64,000 nt of DNA from Siphonodentalium dalli (Eukaryota; Mollusca; Scaphopoda; Gadilida; Siphonodentaliidae). The notes under the pieces are model-generated. The model saw only the letters and a program-made list of their open reading frames with translations. It did not search any database and was not told where the DNA came from. Within the stretch, counting starts at the first letter, position 1. Each line of letters opens with the position of its first letter. The stretch is taken from positions 191,321,794 to 191,385,793 of the forward strand of contig CP136064.1 of NCBI GenBank assembly GCA_032622095.1. Reading direction: 5' to 3'. Shown piece by piece: positions 22,347 through 34,085 of this stretch. The translations under genes and the position numbers were made by a program.

Positions 22347-24649
22347 AGCTCAACTTACTTTTGTAAGTTTGAGCTATTGCCATGGTTTGTCGTCCGTGTG
22401 TCCGTGTGTCAGTCAACAATTTCCTTTGGCGCGGGCTACAGGTTGTACCTTTAGTCTGATCTTCATGAAATTTGTCATGAATGTTGACATTGACATGTAG
22501 ATGGGAACGAGTCATTTTGGGGTCATTCGGCCAAAAAACATGGCCGCTGGCAGCCATCTTGGATTTCAAGATTCAATCCATTGGCGCGGGCTACAGGTCG
22601 TACTGATCATCATGAAATTTGTCATTGATGTTAATAATGACATGTAGATGGGAACGAGTCATTTTGGGGTCGTTCGGCCAAAAAACATGGCCGCTGGCAG
22701 CCATCTTGGATTTTACTCTTTGCATGACTAAATCATTTGGCGCAGGCTACAGGTCGTAGTTTTGATCAGAACTTCATGAAATTTGTCATGGATGTTAACA
22801 ATGACATGTAGATGGGAACGAGTGATTTTGGGGTTGTTCGGCCAAACAACATGGCCGCCAGCAGCCATCTTGGATTTTACTCTTTGCATGACTAAATCCT
22901 TTGGCGCGGGCTACAGATCGTACCTATGGTCTGATCTTTATGAAATTTGTCATGAATGTTGACATTGACATGTAGATGGGAACGAGTCATTTTGGGGTCA
23001 TTCGGCCAAAAAACATGGCCGCTGGTGGCCATTTTGGATTTCAAAATTCAATCCATTGGCGCGGGCTACAGGTCGTACTGATCATTATGAAATTTGTCAT
23101 GGATGTTAATAATGACATGTAGATGGGAACGAGTCATTTTGGGGTCGTTCGGCCAAAAAACATGGCCGCCAGCAGCCATCTTGGATTTTACTCTTTGCAT
23201 GACTAAATCATTTGGCGCGGGCTACAGGTCGTACCTATGGTCTGATCTTTATGAATTTTGTCATGAATGTTGACATTGACATGTAGATGGGAACGAGTCA
23301 TTTTGGGGTCATTCGGCCAAAAAACATGGCCGCTGGTGGCCATTTTGGATTTCAAAATTCAATCCATTGGCGCGGGCTACAGGTCGTACTGTTCGTCTGA
23401 TCATTATGAAATTTGTAATGGATGTTAATATTGACATGTAGATGGGAACGAGTCATTTTGGGGTCGTTCGGCCAAAAAACATGGCCGCTGGCAGCCATCT
23501 TGGATTTTACTCTTTGCATGACTAAATCCTTTGGCGCAGGCTACAGGTCGTAGTTTTGATCAGAACTTCATGAAATTTGTCATGGATGTTAACAATGACA
23601 TGTAGATGGGAACGAGTGATTTTGGGGTTGTTCGGCCAAAAAACATGGCCGTCAGCAGCCATCTTGGATTTTACTCTTTGCATGACTAAATCCTTTGGCG
23701 CGGGCTACAGGTCGTACCTATGGTCTGATCTTTATGAATTTTGTCATGAATGTTGACATTGACATGTAGATGGGAAAGAGTGATTTTGGGGTCGTTCGGC
23801 CAAAAAACATGGCCGCCAGCAGCCATCTTGGATTTTACTCTTTGCATGACTAAATCCTTTGGCGCGGGTTACAGGTCTGACCTTTATGAAATTTCTCATG
23901 AATATTGATATTGACATGTATATGGGAACGAGTCATTTTGGGGGTCATACGGCCAAAAAACATGGCCGCTGGCAGCCATCTTGGATTTCAAAATTCAATC
24001 CATTGGCACAGGCTACAGGTCGTACTGTTTGTCTGATCATCATGATATTTATCATGGATGTTAATATTAACATGTAGATGGGAATGAGTCATTTTGGGGT
24101 CGTTTGGCTTAAAAAACATGTCCGCCAGCAGCATATTGGATTTTACTCTTTGCATGAATAAATCCTTTGGTGCGGGCTACAGGTCGTAGCTTTGGTCGGA
24201 ACTTCATGAAATTTGTCATGTATGTTAACAATGACATGTAGATGGGGAAACGAGTCATTTTGGGGTCGTTCAGCCGAAAAACATGGCCGCCAGCAGCCAT
24301 CTTGGATTTTACTCTTTGCATGACTAAATCCATTGGCATAGGCTACAGGTCATACCTTTGATCAGATCATTATGAGATTTGTAAAGGCTGTAGATGGGAA
24401 CAAGTTATTTTGGGGTAATTCGGAAAAAAACATGGCTGCCGGTGGCCATTTTAGAATTTACTCTTTGCATAAATAAATCCTTTGGCACACCATAATCACC
24501 ACATCCCTGATCCGATCATTATGAAACCTGTTATGAATGTTGATATTGACATGTACATCTAGTCTTACTTAGACATTTCAATTAGCACTTTTCCTATTCC
24601 TCCATTTATACTGTCGACCATTAAATTATTCCCCTACCTAAGTTGAGCT
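22347..24649 (+). mobile_element. TIR-bounded element with 14-unit ~157-bp array
   Basis: 'agctcaactta' at 22,347 and 'taagttgagct' at 24,639-24,649 are inverted ends. Between them 14 starts of 'ttggcgcgggctacaggtcg' or variants occur at about 22,427, 22,577, 22,735, 22,899, 23,055, 23,211, 23,367, 23,529, 23,695, 23,856, 24,001, 24,166, 24,330 and 24,478. Each unit has 'tgacatgtagatgggaacga', 'ttttggggtc' and 'catggccgc..gcagccatct'. The last units are degraded. No coding capacity. The layout recalls pearl/BIV160-like bivalve elements. Confidence 0.85.
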
Positions 24650-25149
24650 ACAGTGTCATTGACACTTTCATTGTGATTTAAATCTGATAAATAAACAGTG
24701 ATGATCGGGGACATCACCACGAAGCGGATCATTGACGTAATGTATACGTTATCGTTCTTGGTGACGTCAACAGAAATAGTTCCGGCTTGTATCCCAATAT
24801 ACTAGAGGTATACACTTGTATGTAATCAATGGTTAGGATTCCGTTGAATACATGTGCCTCGCGTCAATGGGTGTGGAATAAATGGAACATCTGTGACCGA
24901 GAAGTGTACACCATTCAAGTGATAGAAAATGGATAACTTCAGCTAAAAAGACCCCCATCGATTCTACCAAAATTCATCGCTTGAATACAAACTAGAAAAT
25001 AGCGTCCCATTCGTTTGTCAATGATAACAGCACGCTCAATACAAGTACAGACCTCCAAAACATAATCGTGGTAAAATGGTCGTTTGACATTATATAACCT
25101 GCCGTTTGTTTTTGTTAATTTGTATATATTATGTTTGGGATTTGTTACA
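24650..25149. other. No gene seen; CRE-like TGACGTCA
   Basis: Unique-looking sequence. A palindromic TGACGTCA lies at 24,762-24,769 and a half-match TGACGTAA at 24,733. Function unknown. Confidence 0.35.
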
Positions 25150-25620
25150 GTTTAAAGGTACTCAATCCGATTCGACGATCCCCATATCATCAGATTTCAA
25201 CAAAACATTTTTTTTGGAAATGCCGCTTCAGTTATCAGAATCGGGTAATTGCCCAAAATAATGCTAACCACAGTCAACTAGCTATAGTATAAAATTGCCC
25301 AAAACCTGTTATTTATCAACATTTTCAACGAAATTTTGCCGGTTTGTTAAATATCTGACACAAAAAAACACTTGCTTTTAGAGTTATCCATCTTCATCCG
25401 AAGTTTGGTCCGAAACCATCTTCTCGTCGACTGTTAACTGGGCCACTAAATTTATCGGTGGTGAAAAATAATGGATTTCAAAAATCGATATCTGATCACT
25501 CTGAGCTTTGATGGGTGGGTTCCTCGTCTCGAATAAAATATTTTTACCCCCCCCCCGAAGCCGGCCAAGCCAAGGAAATAGTCATTTGCGAGCGTTAATT
25601 CGGATTATGCATCTTTAAAC
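25150..25620. mobile_element. Element G, complete 471-bp copy
   Basis: Terminal inverted repeats: 'gtttaaaggtactcaatccga' at the left, and the complement of 'gtttaaagatgcataatccga' at the right. The interior is non-coding and matches 13,448-13,833 and 21,839-22,180. One copy abuts the MULE remnant, so it may be a MULE-mobilised MITE. Target duplication is not clear. Confidence 0.8.
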
Positions 25621-26469
25621 TAGGTAGTGGATAACTTCGATATCTATATCTTTTTGAAGATTTATATTTCTAATGTAAATACAGAATATGATAGGTCTGT
25701 CTCTCTCAGGATTTCCGTCGGCTTTTCAAAGAGATTGGATAGGCTTATAGATATATATATCAGGTCATTTTTGGGCTTTGGATATTATGCAGATCTATTA
25801 ATCACTTTTATGACTGCAGGGGATTACATTACCAGCGAATCTCTTACTGTGCTGTACGTCCAACGTAATTGTAAGCATTGATATATATACTGATTTATAT
25901 ATAGTCACGCCATGTTACAGCACAATGGATATGCGCTGCATTATATACCTGTCTATATACCTGTCATTCGCGGGTATTCCCCACCGACTCTCGATCTTAC
26001 CTGTTCGTCTATATTTATCATCTATTCATGCGTTCGAGTGCATGCGCGGAGATATGTCGGCCTCCATTCAAGAAACAAAATATACGTGACACATACATTA
26101 TACTGTCACCACAATCCATGTTGCCTTACTCAGCTTCGCTGATTTCATATTTTAGTATTCGTCACCCTCAGAGGACACCACATTCATAGCAGTAAATGTG
26201 TTCAGCAGGTCACGGTTTCAAATTCATCGCTGGAACGAATGTGTGGTTAGAAAAGAGTCGATCAACCCACACAAACACACACTGGAACAGGTGAAATTCT
26301 ATACCCGACACAATCAAATAGAATATGTGCAGTGTACGAGGAAGTTCTGAAACGAAGGTGACCATGGACTTTTCTGAGTAGTTTTGAGACGGATTACACA
26401 CCTGGAACAAAATTGTTCTTTTCGAAGTTGAGAGTTTGTTTAATATTGGAAGATTAAAAGCTTTCCAAG
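25621..26469 (+). other. 5' flank of the GTPase gene
   Basis: No gene seen. The last ~300 bases before 26,470 are less AT-biased and probably include the 5' UTR. I find no certain TATA box or upstream exon; a 5' UTR intron cannot be excluded. Confidence 0.4.
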
Positions 26470-27060
26470 ATGCCTGAGATGAAGACAGTAAAATGTGTGG
26501 TGGTTGGGGACGGTGCAGTCGGCAAGACATGCATGCTAATCAGTTATTCAACTAATGCATTCCCCGGTGAGATGTACATACCGACTGTGTTTGATAATTA
26601 TGAGACCCATGAAATGTTCGAAGGAGAACCCATAAAGCTGGGATTGTGGGACACAGCTGGGCAGATGGAGTACGATAGGCTTCGCCCTCTATCGTACCCT
26701 CACACGGATATTTTCCTGGTATGTTTTTCTGTTGTGAGTAGGGTAAGCTGGGACAATGTTCGGCACAAATGGGCACCGGAAGTGAAGCACCATTGCCCTA
26801 ATACGCCGATAATTCTTGTTGGAACGAAGATAGATCTGAGAGATTCCAAAGATGTTAATACTAAATTGAGTATAAAGAACGAAAAGCCGATCAGCTCTCA
26901 GCAGGGACGGAGCTTATCGGAAGAGATCGGGGCTAAATGCTATATGGAGTGTTCGTCCTTGACACACGATGGGTTAAAGGAAGTGTTCGATAAGGTGATT
27001 AGAACGACCATGAAACCGGAAGCGAAAAAGAAGAAAAGGAAGAGATGTCTAATTCTGTAG
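26470..27060 (+). CDS. Rac-like Rho-family small GTPase, single exon
   Basis: A complete 196-residue Rho-family GTPase, a membrane-bound GTP switch acting on actin and polarity pathways. Visible motifs: GDGAVGKT (13-20, phosphate loop), Thr39 in switch I, DTAGQ (61-65), TKID (119-122), ECSSL (160-164, usually ECSAL). It ends in a KKKKRKR basic tail and CLIL, a geranylgeranylation-type CAAX box. It is closest to Rac: '[13 protein letters not shown]', 'LRPLSYP.TD', '[14 protein letters not shown]'. Compared with Rac1 it has three extra N-terminal residues and one inserted Met35 just before the switch I Tyr (Rac Tyr32). The start has A at -3. No intron interrupts it, whereas metazoan Rac genes normally have several, so it is probably a retrocopy or a lineage-specific intronless paralogue. 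All GTP-binding residues are intact, so it is likely functional. Confidence 0.95.
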   Translation: MPEMKTVKCVVVGDGAVGKTCMLISYSTNAFPGEMYIPTVFDNYETHEMFEGEPIKLGLWDTAGQMEYDRLRPLSYPHTDIFLVCFSVVSRVSWDNVRHKWAPEVKHHCPNTPIILVGTKIDLRDSKDVNTKLSIKNEKPISSQQGRSLSEEIGAKCYMECSSLTHDGLKEVFDKVIRTTMKPEAKKKKRKRCLIL

Positions 27061-27081
27061 CAGAAGAGATGTCCAATTCTG
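27039..27081 (+). repeat. Tandem copy of CAAX-coding segment across the stop
   Basis: 'gaagagatgtctaattctg' at 27,039-27,057 codes the end of the basic tail and CLIL. It recurs with one change at 27,063-27,081, exactly 24 bp later and so in frame beyond the TAG stop, where it would read KRCPIL. Confidence 0.85.
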
Positions 27082-28759
27082 ATATTTTTTATTGTAATAT
27101 TGTGGTAATTGACTGTCATCCCGGGAACCAGTGAAATCAGAATAGAGACACGTTACGACCACCGTACAGACCGACCTCAAATGACACACGTGCATGCACC
27201 TATTCAAATCGAATTATTTATTGGATTGATTATTATAATTGTCCCGATATTGAACACTTTGTTTTGGCAATATATTTGTGCCATTGGCTATATGTTAGAA
27301 AGCAATTTACAGTGGAATACCCACCATCGGCGAAAGATATTGCTGCCACCAGACAAGAGACAAGCAGTTGAACTCAGTCGTGGCTATAGAGTGGTTCTAC
27401 CTCAAAGATCGCCGCGACTATATAGGATTTGGTCTAAAAAAAAAATCAAACTATATAGGATTTGGTTTTGAGCAATGCAAAATTCCAATATTGGCTTAAT
27501 GGCTTAATCATTTGGGTTTCTATATGTTCTTTTTAAGAGCATGGATTATGTAAATAAAGACACTAGTAATAAAAATGACATACATGTAGCATTGATCCAT
27601 GTGTTATGTATTAAAACACATTGCATGCAGTACATCTACATTATACATGATATTAATAAGAATATGGTTGAGAAACGAAAACGAGTTTCATGTATTCAAA
27701 TTCCAAGGAGTCACAAGTTATAACTCACACAATGGTAACATTTATGCATGCTGGATGATTGTTATATGGTTAAAGTTGTCCTCAGAAAGATATGGAGGTT
27801 TGACATTACTAATAGACAAGTGACCATGAAGCTATGGTTGGTAAAACATACCAGTCTGAACTTGAAGGAAATGCATTGCCTCGGAATTCCAATTCTAAAT
27901 ACTCGTCACCGATTTTCCAATTCCGGAATAGTACAAATTGTTTTTTTGTTTTTTTTCTCGACACCCCCACACCTCGTGCCTGTTTGCAATGGCGACTGCA
28001 GATGGGAATTAACAGACCATATGAAGGATTGTCTGAAATTTTGCCAGCTTTGTGAACGTATTCTTGTGAGCCATTGAACTGACCATGCAGAGAGGTTTAT
28101 TATATAACTTCCCATGATACTTATATGTATATTCACATGTTTTTCCACTAACCAGTTTGCATTTTCATATATTTCAATCGTGTATTATAGCATGTATACA
28201 TGCAGTATACACGTTTGTCGTTTCGGACGATACATGTGCATTTGTATTCATTATACCACACTAAGGTCACACGTATTTAGTTTTGTTGGGGGGGGGGATT
28301 TGTGAAGAAAAGGGTGCATATCACACAACTTTGATCAACATTTTCAACCGCTGGAAATTTCATGCGGGGCACAACTTCAGTTTGAAATAACAGACCAACC
28401 AAAAGTTGAAAATGTTCTTATTTTTTAACCAGTATTACGTTTGAAGTTTTTAGTCCAGAATTCGAATATTTTTTCTACTTTCTGTCAAATTTTTGAGTTG
28501 GGAATTTTCAAAACATAGTTTATGGAAAATAAAGACATTATCTTATATAAATGAATAAAAATAGTCTTAATCGTGTCATACTAGACATCATCGTGCTGAT
28601 GAAATGTGGATAATAAGGTATACATGACTACGGTATATCATTATTCACGACAATGGCTCTTATATAACTAACTGTATGTTATATCATTATTCATGACAAT
28701 GGCCCTTTGTGGCCACATACACTGTGATTTTGAGTAATTAAATATTTAAACAAATTTTA
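27082..28759. other. 3' flank of GTPase; no further gene seen
   Basis: AATAAA at 27,553-27,558 is a possible polyadenylation signal. A 47-bp tandem pair lies near 28,632-28,710 ('tatatcattattca(c/t)gacaatgg'). Short frames here carry no recognisable motif. Confidence 0.4.
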
Positions 28760-28985
28760 TTATATACCGAATGTAACCATTTCTTTACCAAATACTCATT
28801 GCCGAATATAAGGAAATGTTCGGATGAATAAGAGTCCTCCTGTATTATCCGTTCTTCTTTCTATCGTCCGCTTATATATCCCGCCATCCCTCCAGATGAA
28901 TAGTGGAACATATCTTTGTACATTTATATACATTATAACGGAGTATAGGAGAATTCATTCAGTAAAAAGGGTTGATTATGACATT
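28760..28985. repeat. Interspersed repeat family B, copy 2
   Basis: Shares with copy 1 the run of 'ataaggaaatgttcgga', 'atgaataagagtcct', 'tccctccagatgaata' and the end 'cattcagtaaaaagggtt'. Confidence 0.65.
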
Positions 28986-29087
28986 TAGTTTTGACCAAAT
29001 TCGGTACATTATCATCGGCCCATATACTGTGTACGATATATATGTTACAGCGAGGTGGTGATATAATGCACTGGTAATTTTTAATAT

Positions 29088-29182
29088 ACCACTCGTTTCA
29101 CGACTGGTGGGTATATTTCTCGCACACATTCGCTGTCATTCTATAATCTATATCCCATGTGTCGTTAGACGAGTGGTATAGT
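29088..29182. repeat. Hairpin with TACCACTCGT arms
   Basis: 'tataccactcgtttcacgac' near 29,088 and 'tcgttagacgagtggtata' near 29,164 pair over their outer 11 bases; between them lies 55 bp. Confidence 0.55.
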
Positions 29183-29264
29183 TTTTCGAATAATCGTCTC
29201 ATCAATTTCTATAAAACACACAAAAGGACAATGACAATGTTTACCGCCCGAATTTAAAATTAAC

Positions 29265-29535
29265 TCTTTATTTACTAAGTACTCATTGATTACTATAGTG
29301 CCTTATAAGGAATGTTCAGATAATAAGTTCAACGCGGTCATATCCGTTTGTTGAACTTATTATCTGAACGTAAATTTTCCACCAATGAATATGAATCCTT
29401 CTGTATGTGTGCTACCTTTCTGTTTATATGTCGTCTGTTCATTTACCTGAACGCCTATATATCCAAGTGAATAATAACTATTCCAATGTATAATTTATAA
29501 CTGTGTGGAATAATCCATTTAGGAAAGTGTTAATA
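29265..29535. repeat. Interspersed repeat family B, copy 3
   Basis: From 'ttaactctttatttactaag' to 'aggaaagtgttaat'. It includes the hairpin 'atgttcagataataagttca' / 'tgaacttattatctgaac' as in copy 1. Most complete copy in the window. Confidence 0.7.
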
Positions 29536-29597
29536 AAGGTGTGCTATAAATACAATTAGCGGTGGTAATTTAAAAAGGCTAAGACTTTATCACTTGT

Positions 29598-29722
29598 TCA
29601 TGACTATTAACATGGTTTACATTCATCATGCACATTGATTTGCATACCAAACTATTAGATAGAGTTCTCTCCCAGTTATGCTGTGGGAGTCCAAATGTAA
29701 TTGCAAGAACGGACTTCTGTTA
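29598..29722 (+). repeat. Inverted repeat K, left copy
   Basis: 'tgcacattgatttgcata', 'agatagagtt' and 'gggagtccaaatgtaattgc' recur as reverse complement at 32,190-32,330, 2.5 kb away. Confidence 0.75.
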
Positions 29723-29726
29723 GATA

Positions 29727-30062
29727 CTTATTCTATATTCGATGTGTTTTCGGCCAAACGATATATATGGGTGGGATGGGGGTTGAGAGTGGCCATCCAA
29801 ATCGCCCCAAGTATATAATCTTTTCAATTTCGGTAAACAACGTATTTATTATACATCTCCCGTTGTTTACCGAAATCGAAAAGGGTCCGAGAAAGAAATG
29901 GCACAGCCGACGTATATTCGGATCAATCTGGGAGGCCGTTTTTTTTGATCGGCGTCGCGGATTTCGGAGTATTTCGAGAATGTTATATACTTGGGGAGAT
30001 TTGGATGCATGGCTACTCTCAACCCCCATTGTCTGGCCGAAAACACATTGAATATAGAACAA
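29727..30062. mobile_element. Foldback element J
   Basis: Outer arms of ~85 bp: 'tctatattcgatgtgttttc' against 'gaaaacacattgaatataga', and 'gggggttgagagtggccat' against 'atggctactctcaaccccc'. An inner hairpin pairs 'tttcaatttcggtaaacaac' with 'gttgtttaccgaaatcgaaa' (29,822-29,881). The similar frames on both strands are a by-product of this symmetry. Confidence 0.85.
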
Positions 30063-30229
30063 GAAAACCATAGTCAGAAATGGTAACGCCACCGATATCA
30101 TATTATTAGCCATAAATATAAATTATAATACAATTATTCTATAAACTAGCTTTCAAATTTTATGTGGGAAATTTGCATACTTCCATATTTCAAGTTTTCC
30201 CGTTTCTCGTGTCATACATTACTTTCTTC

Positions 30230-30830
30230 AAACTGTCTTCTTTATTACACAAGTTGATGGGCCCGACTTCGCCCGGCCTGTTTCCCATCTGATTTCCGGT
30301 GAAAGACGCGATTTGACCTTCAATTGACTATTTCGAATGTCAAGGTCAGGTCAGCTAGGGGCATGATTTGGCCCGGAGAAAAGTACCCCTAGGTATCAAA
30401 TTTCGTCGAAATCCGTCCGTTTTACCCCACTTGACCTTTAATGAAAAATTTTGAAGGTCAATGTAAGGTCGGAGTCATGATTTGACCCGTCCAAAACACT
30501 CCCCCGACAAAAGTATCCATAGGTATCAAATTTCGTCGAAATCCATCCGTTTTATCCGATTTGACCTTTGATTGACCACATTGAAGGTCAAGGTCACGCC
30601 GAGGTCACGATTTGACCCGTTCAAACTCTTCCCGGACAAAAGTATCCCTAGGTTTCAAATTTCGCCGAAATTTGTCCGTTTTACCCAAATTTACCTTGCG
30701 TTGACAGTTTTAAAGGTCAAGGTCAGGTCGGGGTCACGCCCAAAACACTTCCCGGACACAAATACCCATAAGTATCAAATTACGTTGAAATCTATGGAAA
30801 GCCGAAGAGGACATGTTGGTTGCTAATTGC
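30230..30830 (+). repeat. Tandem array, ~120-130-bp units
   Basis: About four units with 'tttgaccttnaattgac', 'aaggtcaaggtca', 'tgatttgacccg', 'aaaagta(t/c)cc(c/a)taggtatc' and 'aaatttcgtcgaaatccgtc'. Starts near 30,311, 30,430, 30,560 and 30,690. Non-coding array of the type common in mollusc elements. Confidence 0.75.
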
Positions 30831-31252
30831 TAGATATACGACGCGGTATTTTAAAGGTGTTTCAAACTAGGAGATAGAAGTATTCTGCGTTTCAAATGGT
30901 GATGAATTATAGTATTTTATTCAAATTTTATGGCATAAATTGTTATTAAAACCGAATATACTATACAAAAATGAATGACTCGAAAATCAAGTGGGCCTTT
31001 AAACAAAGTCACAATTGCAGTTAGGCTCATCTCATAATCGTCCATTCAGCGATATTCTGCTGCGCAGTTTGTTATAGCCTCCAGTATTCATTGAGCGTTA
31101 TAGCCCCAACTGTTATAATTCGCCTTTAGCAGGCGTACTTTTGCCTCAGGTTATTGAGATATTAGGTCACACGTAATCACATTAAATCGCATGGAAACAT
31201 AGCAATTGTGTGGGCTGCTTGGCGTGAATATGTAATGAGAAATAAGGTCATA

Positions 31253-31530
31253 CGTAATGACATTAAACTCAAGAAAACCCGCGAAAACAAAACAAAATCA
31301 CATTTAATGTTTTAAGTTATTTCCTTCATGAAAAGAATCTTCGTGATAATGAACCCTCTCAATACTTTAGAATATAGAATTAACCTTAAAATAACAAAAA
31401 CCTTCGGAACACAGAACTTTCGGAATAACGAACCTTCGGATTTGTGAACCTTCGGAATAGCGAACAATCAGAGAAATTTCGGAATAGTGGACCTTCGGGA
31501 TAGTGAACCTTCGGAATAGAGACATGCCCC
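31253..31530 (+). repeat. Direct repeat I, copy 1, with ~18-bp minisatellite
   Basis: 'gaaaacccgcgaaaacaaaa' and following sequence is shared with 31,735-32,015. It ends in 18-bp repeats of 'gaaccttcggaatag'. Confidence 0.75.
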
Positions 31531-31734
31531 CCAATATTCATATTATATGCCCAGAGTTCAAAGGTATGGACCCATAAAATTCTAAATTTGGCCCTTAAAA
31601 TATTGAACTCCAAATAGGAGCCCACACAGAACATCACTTAAGTCAACTGTACCTGTGTCATGTCCCAATGCGGGAGGGTCCATATATACCACAACATTCA
31701 TATTATATGCCAAGAATTCAACGGTATGGGCCCA

Positions 31735-32015
31735 CGTAATGACATTAAATCTCAAGAAAACCCGCGAAAACAAAACAAAATCACATGTAATGTTCTAAGT
31801 TAAGTTATTTCCTCCTGTATCTGTAATGGGTATGCGCGCAGGATCAGTTCGGATGTGAGCGCACACTCCATAAAAAGAATCTTTGTGAAAATGAACCCTC
31901 TCAAATTAGTCTCAATACTTTAGAAAATAGAATTAACCTAAAAATAACAAAATCCTTCGGAATAGAGAACCTTCGGAATAGCGGAACTTCGGGATAGCGA
32001 ACCTTCATAATAGAA
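31735..32015 (+). repeat. Direct repeat I, copy 2
   Basis: Same order as copy 1, with an extra ~50-bp segment ('gggtatgcgcgcaggatcag') and fewer 18-bp units. 31,531-31,734 between the copies also repeats 'aatattcatattatatgcc'. Confidence 0.75.
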
Positions 32016-32189
32016 ACATGTCCCCACAATTACACCGGTGACGTAAACACATGTGCTAATCTTTGTCGTACTATCGTAACTATCGGTATGATTTATACTC
32101 AAGTACGAAATAACCATAATACAATCGCCCAGTGGATTATCGATCGACCACACAATATGAAAAACTCTACACCACTGTGTGGCGTAATA

Positions 32190-32330
32190 AGAAGTATGTA
32201 ACGGAAGTCCATTCGTGCAATTACATTTGGACTCCCACACCATAACTGGGAGATAACTCTATCTAATATTGTATTATGCAAATCAATGTGCAAACAAATA
32301 AATTGATGAATGTGCAATGTTAATAGTTAT
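32190..32330 (-). repeat. Inverted repeat K, right copy
   Basis: Reverse complement of 29,598-29,722, including 'gcaattacatttggactccc' and 'tatgcaaatcaatgtgca'. Confidence 0.75.
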
Positions 32331-33285
32331 ATGGTGCCTACCTCCCCAAGAATACTTGCCGATAGAGGAATGTTATCCACACATAAAGACGGGTTACATA
32401 TACGTGATACGTATATATGGCTCGTATAGGGAAATATGAGAAGGAATTATATTGGCACTAGCTGCATGGGGTATGTGAATGGGTGCTCAGATCATATATC
32501 CACTACCCACTCACATGGATCTTGTAACTTAGATGGTTTTCGCGACACCCCCCCCCCTGACTTTTGGTCAAAATGTTTGACTGGAATGGCCAACAGTTGG
32601 ACAATTTCCAATTTATGGGGGTGTCAGGTTTGAAATTTCTAACAATTGGAAAGCTTGAGGTACCAGTTGAAAAAATCCACCCCAATGGGGAGGGGTGAAA
32701 ATTTAAATTGGGAATTTGGTCTGGTTCATTGTGGGTGGGGTGCATGAGTTGGAAATTTCAAGATGGAAAACTACCCCCAAATGAGAACTTCTAGCCATAC
32801 ACGCCCCTGCTTGTGGATGTGTTACCTTCACGCCTTTACAAAACTGCTGATATAGGTTCAAGTTAGTATACGGATCGCGCAAACAACGATATGACACCAT
32901 ATTGCCTGAATTTGGAAATAAATATTTTCGTTTGTATATATCACAGACGTAATAGTATATTTAAATAATACATTTTCAATCTCAAAAGTAAATGAATGAA
33001 TGTTGCCATCGGATCTGGTGTTTCCCATTGTTGTTGTCATTTTCTATCTGTTAATTGGAGCGTTCTCCGTGTCACTATATTTTGAATATGTTGACTATAA
33101 AAGTTCCAAACGTTTTAACCCGATTTTATCAGAATCGGAGCCTGGCACCCTTTCCATCTGTATTGTGAAACTGTCCAATGATGCATTAAACAGAGTTGAT
33201 TTCATCTCTAACGTTACTAGCCGCACGTCTCCATGACTGTTAATACACCTTAGAAAGTTTCAACATGCACCTGAAACGATATATT
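32331..33285. other. No gene seen; weak interspersed repeat
   Basis: 32,520-32,810 ('acttttggtcaaaatgtttg', 'ggggtgtcagg', 'acttctagccatacacgccc') resembles 37,540-37,720 on the other strand. The rest holds nothing I can support. Confidence 0.4.
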
Positions 33286-34085
33286 TCACCCCGTAGCATC
33301 TACGGATCACGGTTGGCATCTACGGACCACGGTTCATTACGCCCTCTTATAGTGCAGCGGCCAAATCGAAAAAGAGCTCTAGTTTTCGAGATACCCCTAC
33401 CCACGGTAGAACAAGTTAAAACTACCTTTTTTTAAAGGAGAAATATATACTCTTTACGAAAATCATAGTGAAAAATAACAGAATTGGTGGTAGCTATTCT
33501 CAAATTGACGATGAACGATACCCACCAGTGACTTTTCCCAGAAATTAACGATTTCGGTAAAGTGAGCCCTGCGGCTATCCCATTTGGAGCCGAAACATTT
33601 ATTTTTTGTTGAAAAATCGCTCTGTTTAAAACAAATTATATTTTTCGAACATTATCATTCAAACGTATATTGCAATAATATTGAAATACTTAGGTCATAT
33701 GGTGTAGTAGTTATCTAACAAGCATATGAAGAAAGAAGTTAACAACAATTTTGAACGGTTTGCGAGATATTGGATTTTAGCTACCCCTCCCCCAAACACG
33801 TTTTTGGTCGAAAAAAATACATATTTTTGATAATGTCATTACAAACATTTTTGAATTGATCTGAATGGGACCCAATATGAATATTGTACTGAAAGTGTTG
33901 TCCAGAGATGCCGTTTAATCGATTACAGATGTGTTCATGCTTTCAGACCCCCAGTTACAACAACAACAATTATTTTACTGATAACAGTTAATTTTGCATG
34001 CATTTACATCGATCTTCGATACTAAAGCCTTTGTTATAAACAACGTGACCAACTATATAACATATGACTCAGTAGTTATCAATCG
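33286..34085 (+). repeat. Repeat H, copy 1
   Basis: Contains 'acccacggtagaacaagtta', 'cccagaaattaacgatttcg', 'ggagccgaaacatttatttt' and 'cccaaacacgtttttggtcg'. Copies lie at 44,842-45,400 (same strand) and 48,720-49,790 (opposite). Two ~370-bp related halves are visible inside. Non-coding. Confidence 0.8.

Noticed and set aside
22191-24339. Frames with repeated MKFLMNIDIDMYMG-type sequence
   Set aside because: Produced by the ~157-bp tandem array, which has many frame-breaking indels.
29701-30113. Similar frames of 116 and 126 codons on opposite strands
   Set aside because: They arise from the inverted arms of foldback element J.
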